This document shows, piece by piece, positions 25,356 to 34,908 of a stretch of 64,000 nucleotides of DNA. Numbering within the stretch: position 1 is the stretch's first letter; the number at the start of each line of letters is the position of its first letter. The DNA is from Blumeriella jaapii (lineage: Eukaryota > Ascomycota > Leotiomycetes > Helotiales > Drepanopezizaceae), in contig VWND01000017.1 of the NCBI GenBank assembly GCA_009599575.1, positions 124,001 to 188,000 on the forward strand, in the 5' to 3' direction. A model generated the notes under the pieces. That model had not been told where the DNA came from and did not search any database. It worked only from the letters and a program-made list of their open reading frames with translations. The translations under genes were made by a program, and so were the position numbers.

Positions 25356-25651
25356 TATAACGATTTAATCAATCGAAGAGCTGAAAAATCAGTCAACTGA
25401 TCGCCGTATTTATATAATATAAAAAACGAGCCTTGGTTTTGTAACAAAAATATTCATTTAGAATTAACAACTGCAAAAAGCAGAAGTTGCTAAAAGAAAA
25501 AAGCCTTATATACATAAATAGTTTCTACAATTGATAGGGAGACCTACCAAAAGACCAGGGAGCTTGCAGCTATACGTAATTGCTGGAGAGCTTGCAGCTA
25601 TACGTAGTTGCTGGGGTGACACGAGAGGTGGCAACAGAATGAATCGTTACA
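25356..25651 (-). repeat. 5' LTR of element B
   Basis: 296 bp, TGTAACGATTCATT to GATCGTTATA (RIP form of ..CA) on the minus strand. TATATAAGG at about 25505-25513 (minus strand), then AGTTGTTAATT at 25462-25472, the likely transcript start. A 40-bp repeat (GCAGCTATACGTA.TTGCTGG.GAGCTT) occurs twice near the upstream end. Confidence 0.85.
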
Positions 25652-25654
25652 GTA

Positions 25655-25831
25655 CTATGCTTTAGTAGGCGCGTACGCGGTTTTGATAAAAGGGGCGGAA
25701 GAAAGCGAAGCGGAAGAAAGAATATGATCGATCATTCGTCTAATACAGAAATCGATTGATCGCGCGAAAGTATGATTTTGCTCGATAAGAGCACGGAAGC
25801 GCTGGGCCTGTAATACAAGGTCGGCGTCCAT
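25655..25831 (-). pseudogene. small gag-like ORF of element A, 5' part
   Basis: From ATG at 25831 (MDADLVLQAQRFRALIEQ) about 59 codons run to a TAG at 25655, at the edge of element B. If B and one GTACT duplication are removed, the frame continues at 19171. The TAG is probably a mutated CAG. The predicted product is a small helical protein of about 135 residues, possibly a capsid-like protein, but no gag signature such as a CCHC knuckle is visible. Confidence 0.5.
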
Positions 25832-26134
25832 TATTCGTGCAGTCAAGGTGCAAGCTTTGGTAGCAATGAAGGTGCAAACTCGTAGGTCGATAAGCTCAGC
25901 GAAAAGATCGAATTGTATTAAAAAGTATGCAGTTAGTTGCAAGCTCTAGTAGCAGTTAGGTGCAAGCTTTGTAGCAGTCAAGATGCAAGCTAATTGAAGT
26001 GAGGTTTTGGGCTAGGTCGATTTCGAGGGTTGCGAAGAGGCAGGCCGATGTGTTGAAACTCCGCAAGTTTGAAAGCAAAGGCGGGGTCGTCGGAAGGCTG
26101 AAATGGAAGAGGCCAAGAGCTGGTTTGGTTGTTG

Positions 26135-26145
26135 ACCTTAGTATT
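26135..26145 (-). promoter_or_regulatory. putative self-priming primer-binding site of element A
   Basis: AATACTAAGGT on the minus strand, one base inside the 5' LTR. It is the exact 11-nt complement of ACCTTAGTATT in the LTR (26208-26218; also 18571-18581), which sits just downstream of a TATA-like box. This is the arrangement of Tf1/sushi-type elements, in which the 5' end of the mRNA folds back to prime its own reverse transcription. I recognise no tRNA 3' end in this site. Confidence 0.55.
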
Positions 26146-26146
26146 A

Positions 26147-26372
26147 TGTGACAGCTGGCTTAAGGGTGATCATGGTGATATGGGCCGAAAAATACGCGTG
26201 TACGTTGAATACTAAGGTGAAGAGCTCTAAAATAAACGGGAGCTCTGAACTATTAAATACAGGTTGATAAGGGTCCGTGCGCAAACCTTAATCCCACCAC
26301 TGGCAATTACTACTAGCAAATTACTACTAGCAATTACCACTGGCAATTTTACCACCGGCCAGGATCGTAACA
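26147..26372 (-). repeat. 5' LTR of element A
   Basis: 226 bp, TGTTACGATCCTGG to CCAGCTGTCACA on the minus strand. A TATTTAATA box (minus strand, about 26260) lies about 40 bp upstream of ACCTTAGTATT (26208-26218), the putative start of the transcript. Confidence 0.85.
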
Positions 26373-27440
26373 CGAATCGTATAAATACGATTTATTCGTA
26401 TTAAAGCTAAAAAAAGCTTATATATATTGTTTTTGGTTTTCTAGCTATTTTATATACGTTTTTCAGCTTTTTAAACGTCGGTGTATTTCGCTTTTGGAAA
26501 TATTACCACGCTTTTGTTATATAATGGGCTATGCGAAGCTTCGATTTTAAATATACGATTACTTTTTTTTTTTCGGAATTTAAAGCAAATTCGTTAAAAC
26601 GCTATGTAATAATATATAATACGCGACGCTTGAAAAACCTTTGGCATATGGCCTGTTTTGTGTAAAGCCGGATTAAAAAAATACGCAGTTATAAAAGCAA
26701 AAAAAGGTTTATAAATTAATTAAAAAAAAAAAGAAAACGAAATAGATTTTTTTAGTTTTGCTTTTAAACCGTTTTAACGAAGCCGAATTATAATTAACGT
26801 TTACAGCTCTGAATTTATTTAAAAACAAAGATTTTATATATGTTTTCAGACGATACGAAAGCTGTTTTTAAAAAAACTATAAATATTGCATCGATAAAAT
26901 TACAAAAAGTTTAATTAATTGCAATGCAAAATATATTTATATAATAAAAAGTTATAAAAAGCTCGAAACGCATAAATATATTACGGCGGAGTATTTATAA
27001 AAAAGTCTTTTTTGCTTCGGTTCGCGATCTTAAAAAAAAAAAGATTAAAATTCGAAAAGCAGCAGAAAAAACGCTAGCTTTACGAAAGGCCGAAAAAGCT
27101 TTTACTTAAGTTTGTAATAAGCAAAAGAAACAGCTTACGAATTTCGGAGTCTAAGCTCGTAAAAGCAATAAAACGAAGAAAAATCGAATTCGAAATTATA
27201 TAAAAAAATGGCGAGGTTAATTTTTTTTCGGCCGAAAACTATATAATAAAACGCGAACCCGATAAAACTCTTATAACAATCGAGCAGCTTTTTATTGAAC
27301 GAGAAAGCTATCCCGAATTACTGCATATTGTATTATAATTGCAAGCAGAGCTGGGTGAATTAAATAAGCTTTCTGAAAGTAAAGGAGTAGTAATTCGGAC
27401 TGGAAATTCGTACAAAAACGATTTAAATCATTTTTAATTA
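26373..27440 (+). pseudogene. pogo-type transposase relic, 3' part
   Basis: Continues the transposase exactly where it stops at 18459: the join reads NGHESYKYDLFVLKLKKAYI. It then has residues corresponding to the LPPHTTHLLQPLDVGVF block (about 26440-26490), degraded, and a basic, poorly conserved C-terminal region to about 27440. Several stops and slips. With the 5' part it makes a transposase of about 550 codons, the usual pogo/Fot1 size. Confidence 0.65.
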
Positions 27441-27686
27441 ATTGAAAGTGGGAGTTCCGACGTAGAATCTGATAGGGGTTTTGTAGATTCTATTCGCATG
27501 CAGGCTGATTTTATCCTTTTTTAATTTAGCATAATTGAATATCTGGCGTTGGTGGTGTTTATATACAAATTGCGATAGCAGAAAATGACAGACTGAGATG
27601 GAACACTTGGATGCAGTGGGACACTTGCTTTCCCCCATATTATTCGAGTGCCCGCAGAATAAATGTGGGAAGGCAGCCCATTATTA

Positions 27687-27928
27687 GTAGTGTAATTGCG
27701 AAAAAAAGGTGTGTTTTGTTATAAACGCGAAAAGTCGCGGTCGGGGGCCGACGCGCAACTTCATAAATCCACGTACTGTACGAAGTGTAGGGTTAGATTA
27801 ATACAATCAAGTACACTCCGACCCCAGCCGTAACAGAAATCCAGCGTTTTGTATGACATAATTATATATAGCTTGAAATAACCATTTAGTAAACAGATAT
27901 TGCAAACATTTCCCTAAAGACGAGATCG
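27687..27928. other. boundary between AT-rich repeat block and gene-rich region
   Basis: About 240 bp between the pogo end and the P450 stop codon. Composition changes here from RIP-like to normal. A G+C-rich stretch at 27733-27755 and an A+T-rich 3'-UTR-like part follow. No gene seen. Confidence 0.5.
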
Positions 27929-29726
27929 CTAGGAGGTTATTGGTACTTCAATCTTTCTCGCTCTTGTGCCTTTTGAAAAAAAACCCACTTTCACACCCTG
28001 CCCTGGCTGCAGCACAATCTCGGCTTTCAAGCACGGGTCGCCATTGTCCACAGCACCCATATGATTGTCCAGTCGCTCGAATCTTTGCAACAACCTCACA
28101 ATCGTATACCCCATCTCAGTCAAAGCGAACTGCTGACCAATGCAAATTCTCGGGCCACCGTTGAATGGGATATACGTCCACGGCTTGGGTTGCCAATTCT
28201 CCCATCTCTCTGGTGAGAAATCCGTCACCTCGACCGTCGTTCCATCGGACAGTTTGTGCGGAGGCGTCAAGTCTGGCCGTCGCTGCATCAAAAGTGTGGA
28301 GTACCCGATCGCGGTATCTTTCAAGACTCCGATGGGAGACAGACCATCGGGACCACCACCGTGTGGAAGAGTGGTGTCTTTTAAAGCCAGACGGACATTA
28401 AAGGGGACGACAGGATATAGACGAAGGGTCTCATTCATAACGTTCTGCTCTTGAATCAGTACGTCATTTTGGAGAGAAGCGAGTGAGAATGACCTGGAGA
28501 TACTTCATGTCCTTGAGATCGGCGTATGTCGGTGCCCTCTCAAGTCCGACGTGCTGTATGATCTCGGCTCGCAGCTTTTGCAAAATCTCGGGGTGACGAG
28601 CTAGCTCGTAGAATGTCCACGAGAGCGTTGAAGCAGTGGTATCGCGGCCTGCCAAGAGAACAGCGACTAGTTGATCTCGAAGGACTGTTCGGTCTCGCGT
28701 GAAAGACGCGAGAGCATGTAAGAAGGTGTATCCCTCCTCTGATTTCGTCTTCGTCGCCAACTCCTCTGGAGAAAGACGAACCGTGTGCTCGATGTACGGC
28801 GCGACAAACTCATTGATCGTCTTGATGCCTGCCTTGAAAGACTTTCTTGAAACCAAGAACTTCATGGGACTAGTGAGCCTCTCATTAGTGCCATTCAAAA
28901 TCTAGGTGCGGAACAAGCTACCCAGCCCTAGCAATGATATTCTGCACCCTCTGCACCTCCCCAAACGCTTCTGCAAAGCCCTGGCCTGTATCTCCCAAAC
29001 TCCCCACACTCCTCCCCAGCAAGAAGTGGGTTGCAGCATCAAGCGTGTACCGAAAGAACAGATCCGAAACATCAATTTGACCTCCTTCATGGCCGTTCCA
29101 CTTCTTACCCTCCTCCTCAATCTTGCTCATGAGGGTCTGGACGTGCTGCTCGAACACCTGCAGATCACTCACGCGATCTTTGACAAACTGCGGCCGGATC
29201 AACTGCCTCGAATCATGCCACTGATCTAGATCCGTGGTGAATATACTGTCGCCCAGAAACTCCTTCCATTCGCTATGAAATGGCTCGCCTTTGCCGTAGT
29301 CTCTGAACTGCGTTGCGAGGATCGCCTTGATATTCTCGGGGTCTGCGGTCAAGATAGTACGGCGGCCGGCAGGAGCAGCCTCTTTGGTGTAGACGTTTCG
29401 GCCGCGGGAACTGGCAAGCCACGTTTCCCAAGCTTGGAGGTTCTTGTGGTTCACGGTTGAGTGGACAGCTGTAGCGATGAGGTCGAGGTCTGAAGTAAAT
29501 GGTTTAGTTGGTACGATCGATAGGCAGGAAAGGGAGAAGAGGGAGGAAGGGAGAATGCTATACCCCACGGAAACCTGGTGACAACCTTCTTCGCATGGCC
29601 TCCCAGCTTTCTGATCTTCCTCTCATCGTTTACCGCTTTCGCTACGTGGACAACAGCGAAGGCGACGACCACGAGGGCCACGGCCAGCGTCCTCGGCGAC
29701 ACCCTGCTTAGCAGCTCTTCGATCAT
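27929..29726 (-). CDS. cytochrome P450, CYP52-like
   Basis: Exons on the minus strand: 29726-29564, 29489-28922, 28869-28494, 28444-27929, giving 540 residues, a usual P450 length. An N-terminal membrane anchor (about 12-31, VALVVVAFAVVHVAKAV) places it in the ER. The I-helix oxygen-binding motif AGRDTTAS is at about 315, ExxR as ETLR at about 375, and the heme loop FNGGPRICIGQQFA at about 458-471 with the ligand Cys. These motifs resemble CYP52/CYP63-type n-alkane and fatty-acid omega-hydroxylases, so lipid hydroxylation is likely (inference; substrate unknown). The third intron uses a weak donor (GTCATT). It is the first gene beside the transposon block, its stop about 245 bp from the pogo end, yet it appears intact. 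Confidence 0.88.
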
Positions 29727-30236
29727 GTTTGGTCTGGTCTGGTCTGGTCGTTACTATCACGTCTCAAGCATCCAGCCATTTCACTCGGGGAAAGGGGACG
29801 ATATGTAAGTAAGTCCCAGCATCACTGATCGGCGCAACATTCGTCCATGTCGGACCTCTCCGCATCTTTAAGCTCCGACTCCGAGCTAGATGGGATGTGT
29901 ATGCTAATGCAAATAAGACTATAAGTAATTCAATGATATAGCTTCTTCTTGTGTTGTTTTTAGTTACGCTTGCAGCCAATCAGAGCGGTCGATCTGCGGA
30001 TTGGCACATGGGAGGTGGCTGGGCGCGCCGAATAAGCGACACCGTAAGCGACTCCAGGACCGCGGGGATCGCGGGGGAGGCGGAAGAGCGGAGGGAAAGT
30101 TCGTATTTACTTACCTACTTGTAGTACATACATCCACTCAGACCAGAGGCAGAGGAAAAGAAAAAGACGCTTTGAATACATGACGGGCACGTGGCGTGGG
30201 CTGGCTCGTTTTGTTTGGCTGGTAGCAAGGAAATCA
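29727..30236. other. intergenic: P450 promoter and GH20 3' side
   Basis: About 510 bp upstream of the P450 start and downstream of the GH20 stop. Holds a TGGTCTGG triplet repeat just upstream of the P450 ATG (about 29728-29750). No gene or RNA recognised. Confidence 0.5.
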
Positions 30237-32098
30237 TCACAAGGAGCACTCCACCGCATCATTCTGCGTACAGAAGATCATCTGGACCGGGCCAGCACCA
30301 ATCCCACGACTAACCATGCGCTCGCGCATCTCCGCCAATCGAGGAGAAGCTTCCAACTGACTGCGGTTTTGCCCTGTCGCATCCTGTCGCCCACTCCAAA
30401 GGACCTCGCTTGCGGCGGAAGCACGAGGCCAGACCATGCCATCCAAGTTGACGGGGTCCGTCTGCTCTGACCAGATGTGCGCCTCTCCACCCACGACCAG
30501 GTGGCTTTCGTTGGCCGGGATGCCCGCAAGAGGGTCGTAGGCGTACACGAGGCGCCAGTTGTGAAAGGGGTCACAGTAGTCCTTGAAGGGGTAGTACTTC
30601 TGGAACGAGGCGCCGTTGGTGAAGTCGAGCCACTGGCCTTTGCCGCAGTCGAGGTACTGCAAAATGCCCCATGTGAGAAATAGCCGCGGTAGGAATGGGA
30701 GATTGACAGTAGAAGAGACATACCCAGTAGTTGTAGTTTCCTGCCAAAACCTTGTGGCCCTTTCCGGTAATCTGGGACACGGATGCGTCACTTAGCCACG
30801 ATTGCACCAGAACATCGCTACCAAGGGTGATGTTCCATTCAAGCAACATCTCTTCCCACACGATTGGTGTCATGCCGGCCTTGCGGATTTGATCGTGATT
30901 TTGGTCGACCATCTTCTGGATCAGGGATCCGATGAGAATGCGATCACTGGATTTGACTGTGTCGTCGAGGAGATAGACTTGCGCGTTGACTTCATCTCCA
31001 CCAGTGTGGAAATAGGCGGAATATGGCTGGACTCTTGGTAGCACGTCAGCAAAGAGCGTGCTCAAGAAGTTGGAAACAGCAGTAGAATTCAGCTTCAGTG
31101 ATCCACATGGGGGCTCGTTGCAGTACGTGTCCCATGGTTTGGCGTCCATGCCAGCCACAAGGTCGGGATACGCATAGCCAACAGAAGTGGTGTGACCTGG
31201 CATATCAAATTCCACAATCATTTCGACACCACGCTCAACGGCATAGGACTGCATTTTCTTGAAGTCTGCTGGGCTGTAAGAGAGACCGGTTTGATAGGCG
31301 CCTTTCTGTGAGAGCTTGGGGAGCGCTGGAACATCGAGAGGCCAAGATTGCGAGTCAGTCATGTGAATGTGCAGGCGGTTGAACTTGTTCATGGACAAGG
31401 CGTCGATAGTTCGCAAGATATCAGACACGGGGTACCAATTGCGAGCTACATCCATGTTGAGCCCGCGGTGGGCAAACTTTGGGGCGTCGTTGATCTTGAT
31501 TGGAGCCTGGTTGGTGTAGATGCCTGAGCCAGAGGAGTGCTTGTAGAACAGCTGGACGAAGGTCTCCAGGCCATGACGGACTCCGATCGAGGAGACGGCA
31601 GTGATCTCTGCCGTGCCATCCAAATTGATAGTGATGTTGTAAGACTCGTCCACCTCGCCGGCGAGAGGCTTGAAGGTGCTGACTTCGTCGACCTTGCTCT
31701 GGAAAATATGGAGAGACTTGATGTACTGCTTGTGACTGTCCTTCGCCGGCTCAAAATGAACCAGCTGGTTCCGAGCAACCAGCTTCCATGGGACGAAGCT
31801 CTGTTTGAACAGGGTATCCAGAGTACGGCCAATTGCAGCCTGGACAATCGTCTGGCTCGAGAAGACACTGGTCGAATCCAACATCCCTACACGGGAAGGC
31901 TGTAGAGTCACAATCTGATTAGAAACGCCGCGAAGAAAAAGGGGATGGATCATTTCCTACCTCGCCGCACTTGTATGTAACCTGAACATTCTGCGCAATC
32001 CACAACACGGATGTACCATTTGAGATTGAACGAGGCGCCGGCCAGATTGCGATAACCTGGGCCGCGATGAGAAGGAGAAGATAAATGGGACGGTACAT
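30237..32098 (-). CDS. secreted beta-N-acetylhexosaminidase (GH20)
   Basis: Exons 32098-31961, 31914-30724, 30656-30237 on the minus strand; 582 residues, normal for fungal GH20. A signal peptide is likely (MYRPIYLLLLIAAQVIAIWP, residues 1-20). The N-terminal GH20b-type domain is followed by a TIM barrel with RGLNMDVARNWYPVSDILRT and the catalytic HTGGDEVN at about 347-354, whose Asp-Glu pair does substrate-assisted catalysis. The conserved barrel end reads GGEAHIWSEQTDPVNLD and RASAASEVLWSG. It hydrolyses terminal GlcNAc from chitin oligomers, in chitin turnover and nutrition, outside the cell. Intron 1 (46 bp) separates the signal-peptide exon. Confidence 0.92.
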
Positions 32099-32878
32099 GG
32101 TGATTGAGATCTCAAAATCATATGCGACAAAAGAAAAGACTGCAAAAAGGAGGGAGCAGAGCAAAATATAAATAGGTGCAGATTTTGATACAAGAACGAT
32201 GATCTAAGGTCACACAGCATGAGTACATAGTCTCCTCTAGCCTCGCCTCGTCGCTCAGCTAGGGGCTGTTTGGGAGCAGAAATGAAGTTGTGGTTCCATT
32301 TAGCAGCGGGTTGCAGTGATCACCTACCTATAGATAGGTGTGTGATGCATCGAGATACGTGTAAGAACGTGATATCATGGGTATATATTTTGCAGTAGTT
32401 CGCTACATTTCGACTGAGCAGCGTCAGAGAGAGGTTTAGCAACTGACCCCAATTAGCAATGTCGCAATGTTGACTTCGGTTATGATGTCGATGGGCTTAG
32501 TCAGCAAGCACTTGTAGCATGACCAGCCCCTTGCTACACCCACACCGTGTCCCGTTATAGAAGCCTTTCTTTCAGCCTCTTCCTCCTTTGCACCTTTGTC
32601 TCCTTCGACTCACACAAAGACTCACTCGCACACTTACACTTCACACTTACACTCCCTCTCCCTCTCCCTCTCTCTACCGTCGAGTGCGCGCACAAAGACG
32701 AGCGAGAAGCTAGCTGGCTGCCTGCACTCCGCATTCTCCTCTCGCCGCTCTCCTCTATCGAACAATCTACACCTCTCGCACCCTTCGAACGACCACACCA
32801 CAGCTTCGCGCCTTACCTTCAGCACAATCGCACAAGCGCCACACCGAGCACAAGCGCGTAGACACGAAGGCAGCTATC
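32099..32878. promoter_or_regulatory. divergent intergenic region between GH20 and NAB2-like genes
   Basis: About 780 bp serving both promoters. A CT-rich tract (about 32560-32680, repeats of TCTCCC and CACACTTACAC) precedes the NAB2-like start and probably lies in its 5' UTR. The ACCTACCTATAGATAGGTGT palindrome at 32322-32342 belongs to a TACCT/AGGTA motif frequent in this window's intergenic DNA. Confidence 0.45.
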
Positions 32879-34490
32879 ATGTCGGTCGAGGTCATCATGG
32901 ACACGCCTCTGGCGCACTCGCTGAACTCGGTCATCCAGCCAAAGCTGGTCGAGGTGGGATGGAGCTCGGGTGGTGGCGACGAGGGCCAGCTTGCAGAGTA
33001 CATTCTGTTGATGCTAGCGAACAACAAAACCCAAGATCAAATCGCGGCCGAACTTTCGAGCGACCTGCTTGGTCTGGGACCCAACGACCCGGGCGCGCGT
33101 GACTTCTCCCAGTGGCTCTTCCACCAGATTGAGATCCTGAATTCGCAGCAGAATGGAACGAATGGTCCGGCAGCTTCCGGAACAGCGCAAGACCCTGCTG
33201 CGCAGGATGCAGAAATGGATGATGTGTCTGAAGGAGGAGATAGTAGTAAAGTGTACGCTATTTCATCAGTCGAATTGTCGCTGCGCGGCACCCCCTCTCC
33301 AAAGATCTTCCCGACTAACGGACTATTCTAGGCCTACAGGTCCAAAATCTATGCGCGATGGTCCAGGAGCTTCCCGACCTAGAGACAAGAGGATGTTGGG
33401 TCATCTTGCCAAGGCAATGGACAGGACGAACGACTCGGTCCTTCACCGGGTTCGTCCTCAGAATGGGAACGAGCGCATCAATACCCACTACCGAGGACCA
33501 CCAACCGGACCGCGACAACAGGCACCTGGGCGAGGTGGAGTAAGAAACCTCAACAATCGCATGAATGGAAACGGAATGGGCGGCATGCCTACGCAACAAA
33601 GCTTCCTCGCAGCCAATATCGCAAGCATGTCCTCAGAACAGCAATTCCAGCTCTACAATATGTTGGAACAACAGTCGAAGCTCATGGCGCAAATGATCGC
33701 CCCGCAGCAGCAGATGGGAATGGGTAGAAACGGAATGGGCAACGGGTTTCCGCAACCACAGCCCGGCCGGTCACTCTTCGACCGCGTTCAGCAGCCTCAC
33801 CATAACAGACGTGGTAATTTCCAACAAAAAGGCAATTTTGGAGGACAACACCAACAGACGCCCGGAACTGGAAGCGATGCTCCATCATTCTCGATGGATG
33901 TCGAGATGTCGCAAGAGAAGAAGGAGCTTGACCCGGAGAACACCAAGTGCAGATTTAACCTTCAATGCGCAAACCACGATTGCAAATTTGCACACCAGTC
34001 TCCAGCAGCTGCTCCCGGCGCTACTATCGACTTCAAGGATACCTGCGCATTCGGCGCTGCGTGCAAGAACAAGAAGTGTACCGGAAAGCACCCGTCTCCT
34101 TCCCAGAAGGCCGCCTACCAGACCGCCCAGCAATGCAGATGGGGCTCAGATTGTACCAACCACAACTGCACTTTCGTTCACCCAGTTGCCTGTCGCAACG
34201 GTGCTGACTGTGCGGCCTCCAACTGCAAGTTCGGCCACACCAAGATCGTTTGCAAGTTCAACCCGTGCGAGCGCCCAACCTGTCAATTCAAGCACGTCGA
34301 GGGTCAGAAGAGGGGCAAATTCGAGGACAAGGTCTGGACAGCGGAGTCCGCAAAGGAGCACGTCAGTGAGAGAAAATTTGTCGACGACGAGGCCAAGGAG
34401 GAGTTGATTATTCCAGGAGCTCCAAGTGAAAGGTTGGGCCAGGAGCCGAGTGCTACGTTTCCGATGGTGAAGACAGAGGTCGCTACGTAG
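32879..34490 (+). CDS. NAB2-like nuclear poly(A)-RNA-binding CCCH protein
   Basis: Exons 32879-33252 and 33332-34490; 510 residues. The N-terminal about 90 residues form a helical PWI-like domain (GQLAEYILLMLANNKTQDQI, then DFSQWLFHQIEIL). A Gln/Gly/Asn-rich middle contains an NRMNGNGMGG run and HNRRGNFQQKGN, resembling the RGG region of Nab2. The C-terminal part has five CCCH zinc fingers: CRFNLQCANHDCKFAH, CAFGAACKNKKCTGKH, CRWGSDCTNHNCTFVH, CRNGADCAASNCKFGH and CKFNPCERPTCQFKH. The order matches yeast Nab2 / metazoan ZC3H14, which bind poly(A), limit tail length and take part in mRNA export in the nucleus. The 79-bp intron joins SSK to VPTGPK. Confidence 0.85.
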
Positions 34491-34908
34491 CGCAGGGTTT
34501 CTAATTCTTTGTATTGGGCGCGGCCCAATAACTGTATACCATTTTTCTTTTCGTCGAAATTGGGCAAGAATGGCGTTATAAATGCCATTGGGGACTCTGG
34601 GCACGGGTGGGCAGGGGCGAGAAAGAGTCAAGTATCTATGTAGAATGGACTGTTTGTCGTATGGCACCTTCGAGCAGAGACTCGAAGGAAGCCCCTCAAA
34701 ACAAACTCGCCCCCCAATGTCTGTGAGGCTATTGTAATTCGGGCTTCAAGCAGATTGTGTGGCATCATATGGGGTTTCGACTGATCTCGCTGCCGAGCTC
34801 CATGAGGCTGGGTCTTGGCACAGATACACGAGTATTTATTTACATCTGGACCTCGACCTTCATCTGCCAACCCTTCTCTCAATACGCCGACCGCCACCAC
34901 CCACGGCA
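34491..34908. other. intergenic: NAB2-like 3' end and HEM14 promoter
   Basis: About 420 bp. The frame of the downstream gene stays open back to 34759, so the HEM14 start could lie further upstream. Otherwise nothing recognised. Confidence 0.4.

Larger units (their letters stand above)
19177..25651 (-). mobile_element. full-length chromodomain Ty3/gypsy element B
   Basis: 6,475 bp on the minus strand inserted in element A. LTRs at 25356-25651 (5') and 19177-19473 (3'), perfect 5-bp duplication GTACT at 19172-19176 and 25652-25656. The internal part keeps the order gag region (about 25300-23900), protease/RT (about 23000-21700), RNase H, integrase (to about 19720) and chromodomain (about 19750-19480). 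It is strongly RIP-mutated inside, less so towards the 5' LTR. Partial copies on the other strand occupy 15356-16916. Confidence 0.85.
18460..26372 (-). mobile_element. non-autonomous LTR element A (contains element B)
   Basis: LTRs at 18460-18734 and 26147-26372 on the minus strand, perfect 5-bp duplication CGAAT at 18455-18459 and 26373-26377. Without element B the internal part is only about 930 bp, with one small gag-like frame and no RT, RNase H or integrase. A purine tract (AAAAGGGGGGGGG on the minus strand) lies just before the 3' LTR at about 18737-18750. The LTR ends resemble those of the pol-bearing element A' at 15094-15355, so A probably depended on such an element for enzymes (inference). 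A's sequence is little affected by RIP compared with its surroundings. Confidence 0.75.
17295..27684 (+). mobile_element. pogo/Fot1-type DNA transposon, split by nested LTR elements
   Basis: Terminal inverted repeats of about 90 bp: the left starts ATAGTAGGCTGCC at 17295, the right ends at 27684 with the complementary sequence. Both contain the block TTTATTCTGCGGGCACTCGA. A TA dinucleotide flanks each end (17293-17294 and 27685-27686), the target duplication expected of Tc1/mariner-pogo elements. The element proper is about 2.5 kb. The rest of the 10.4 kb is element A (18460-26372), which itself contains element B. The left TIR is RIP-mutated, the right one hardly. Confidence 0.8.
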
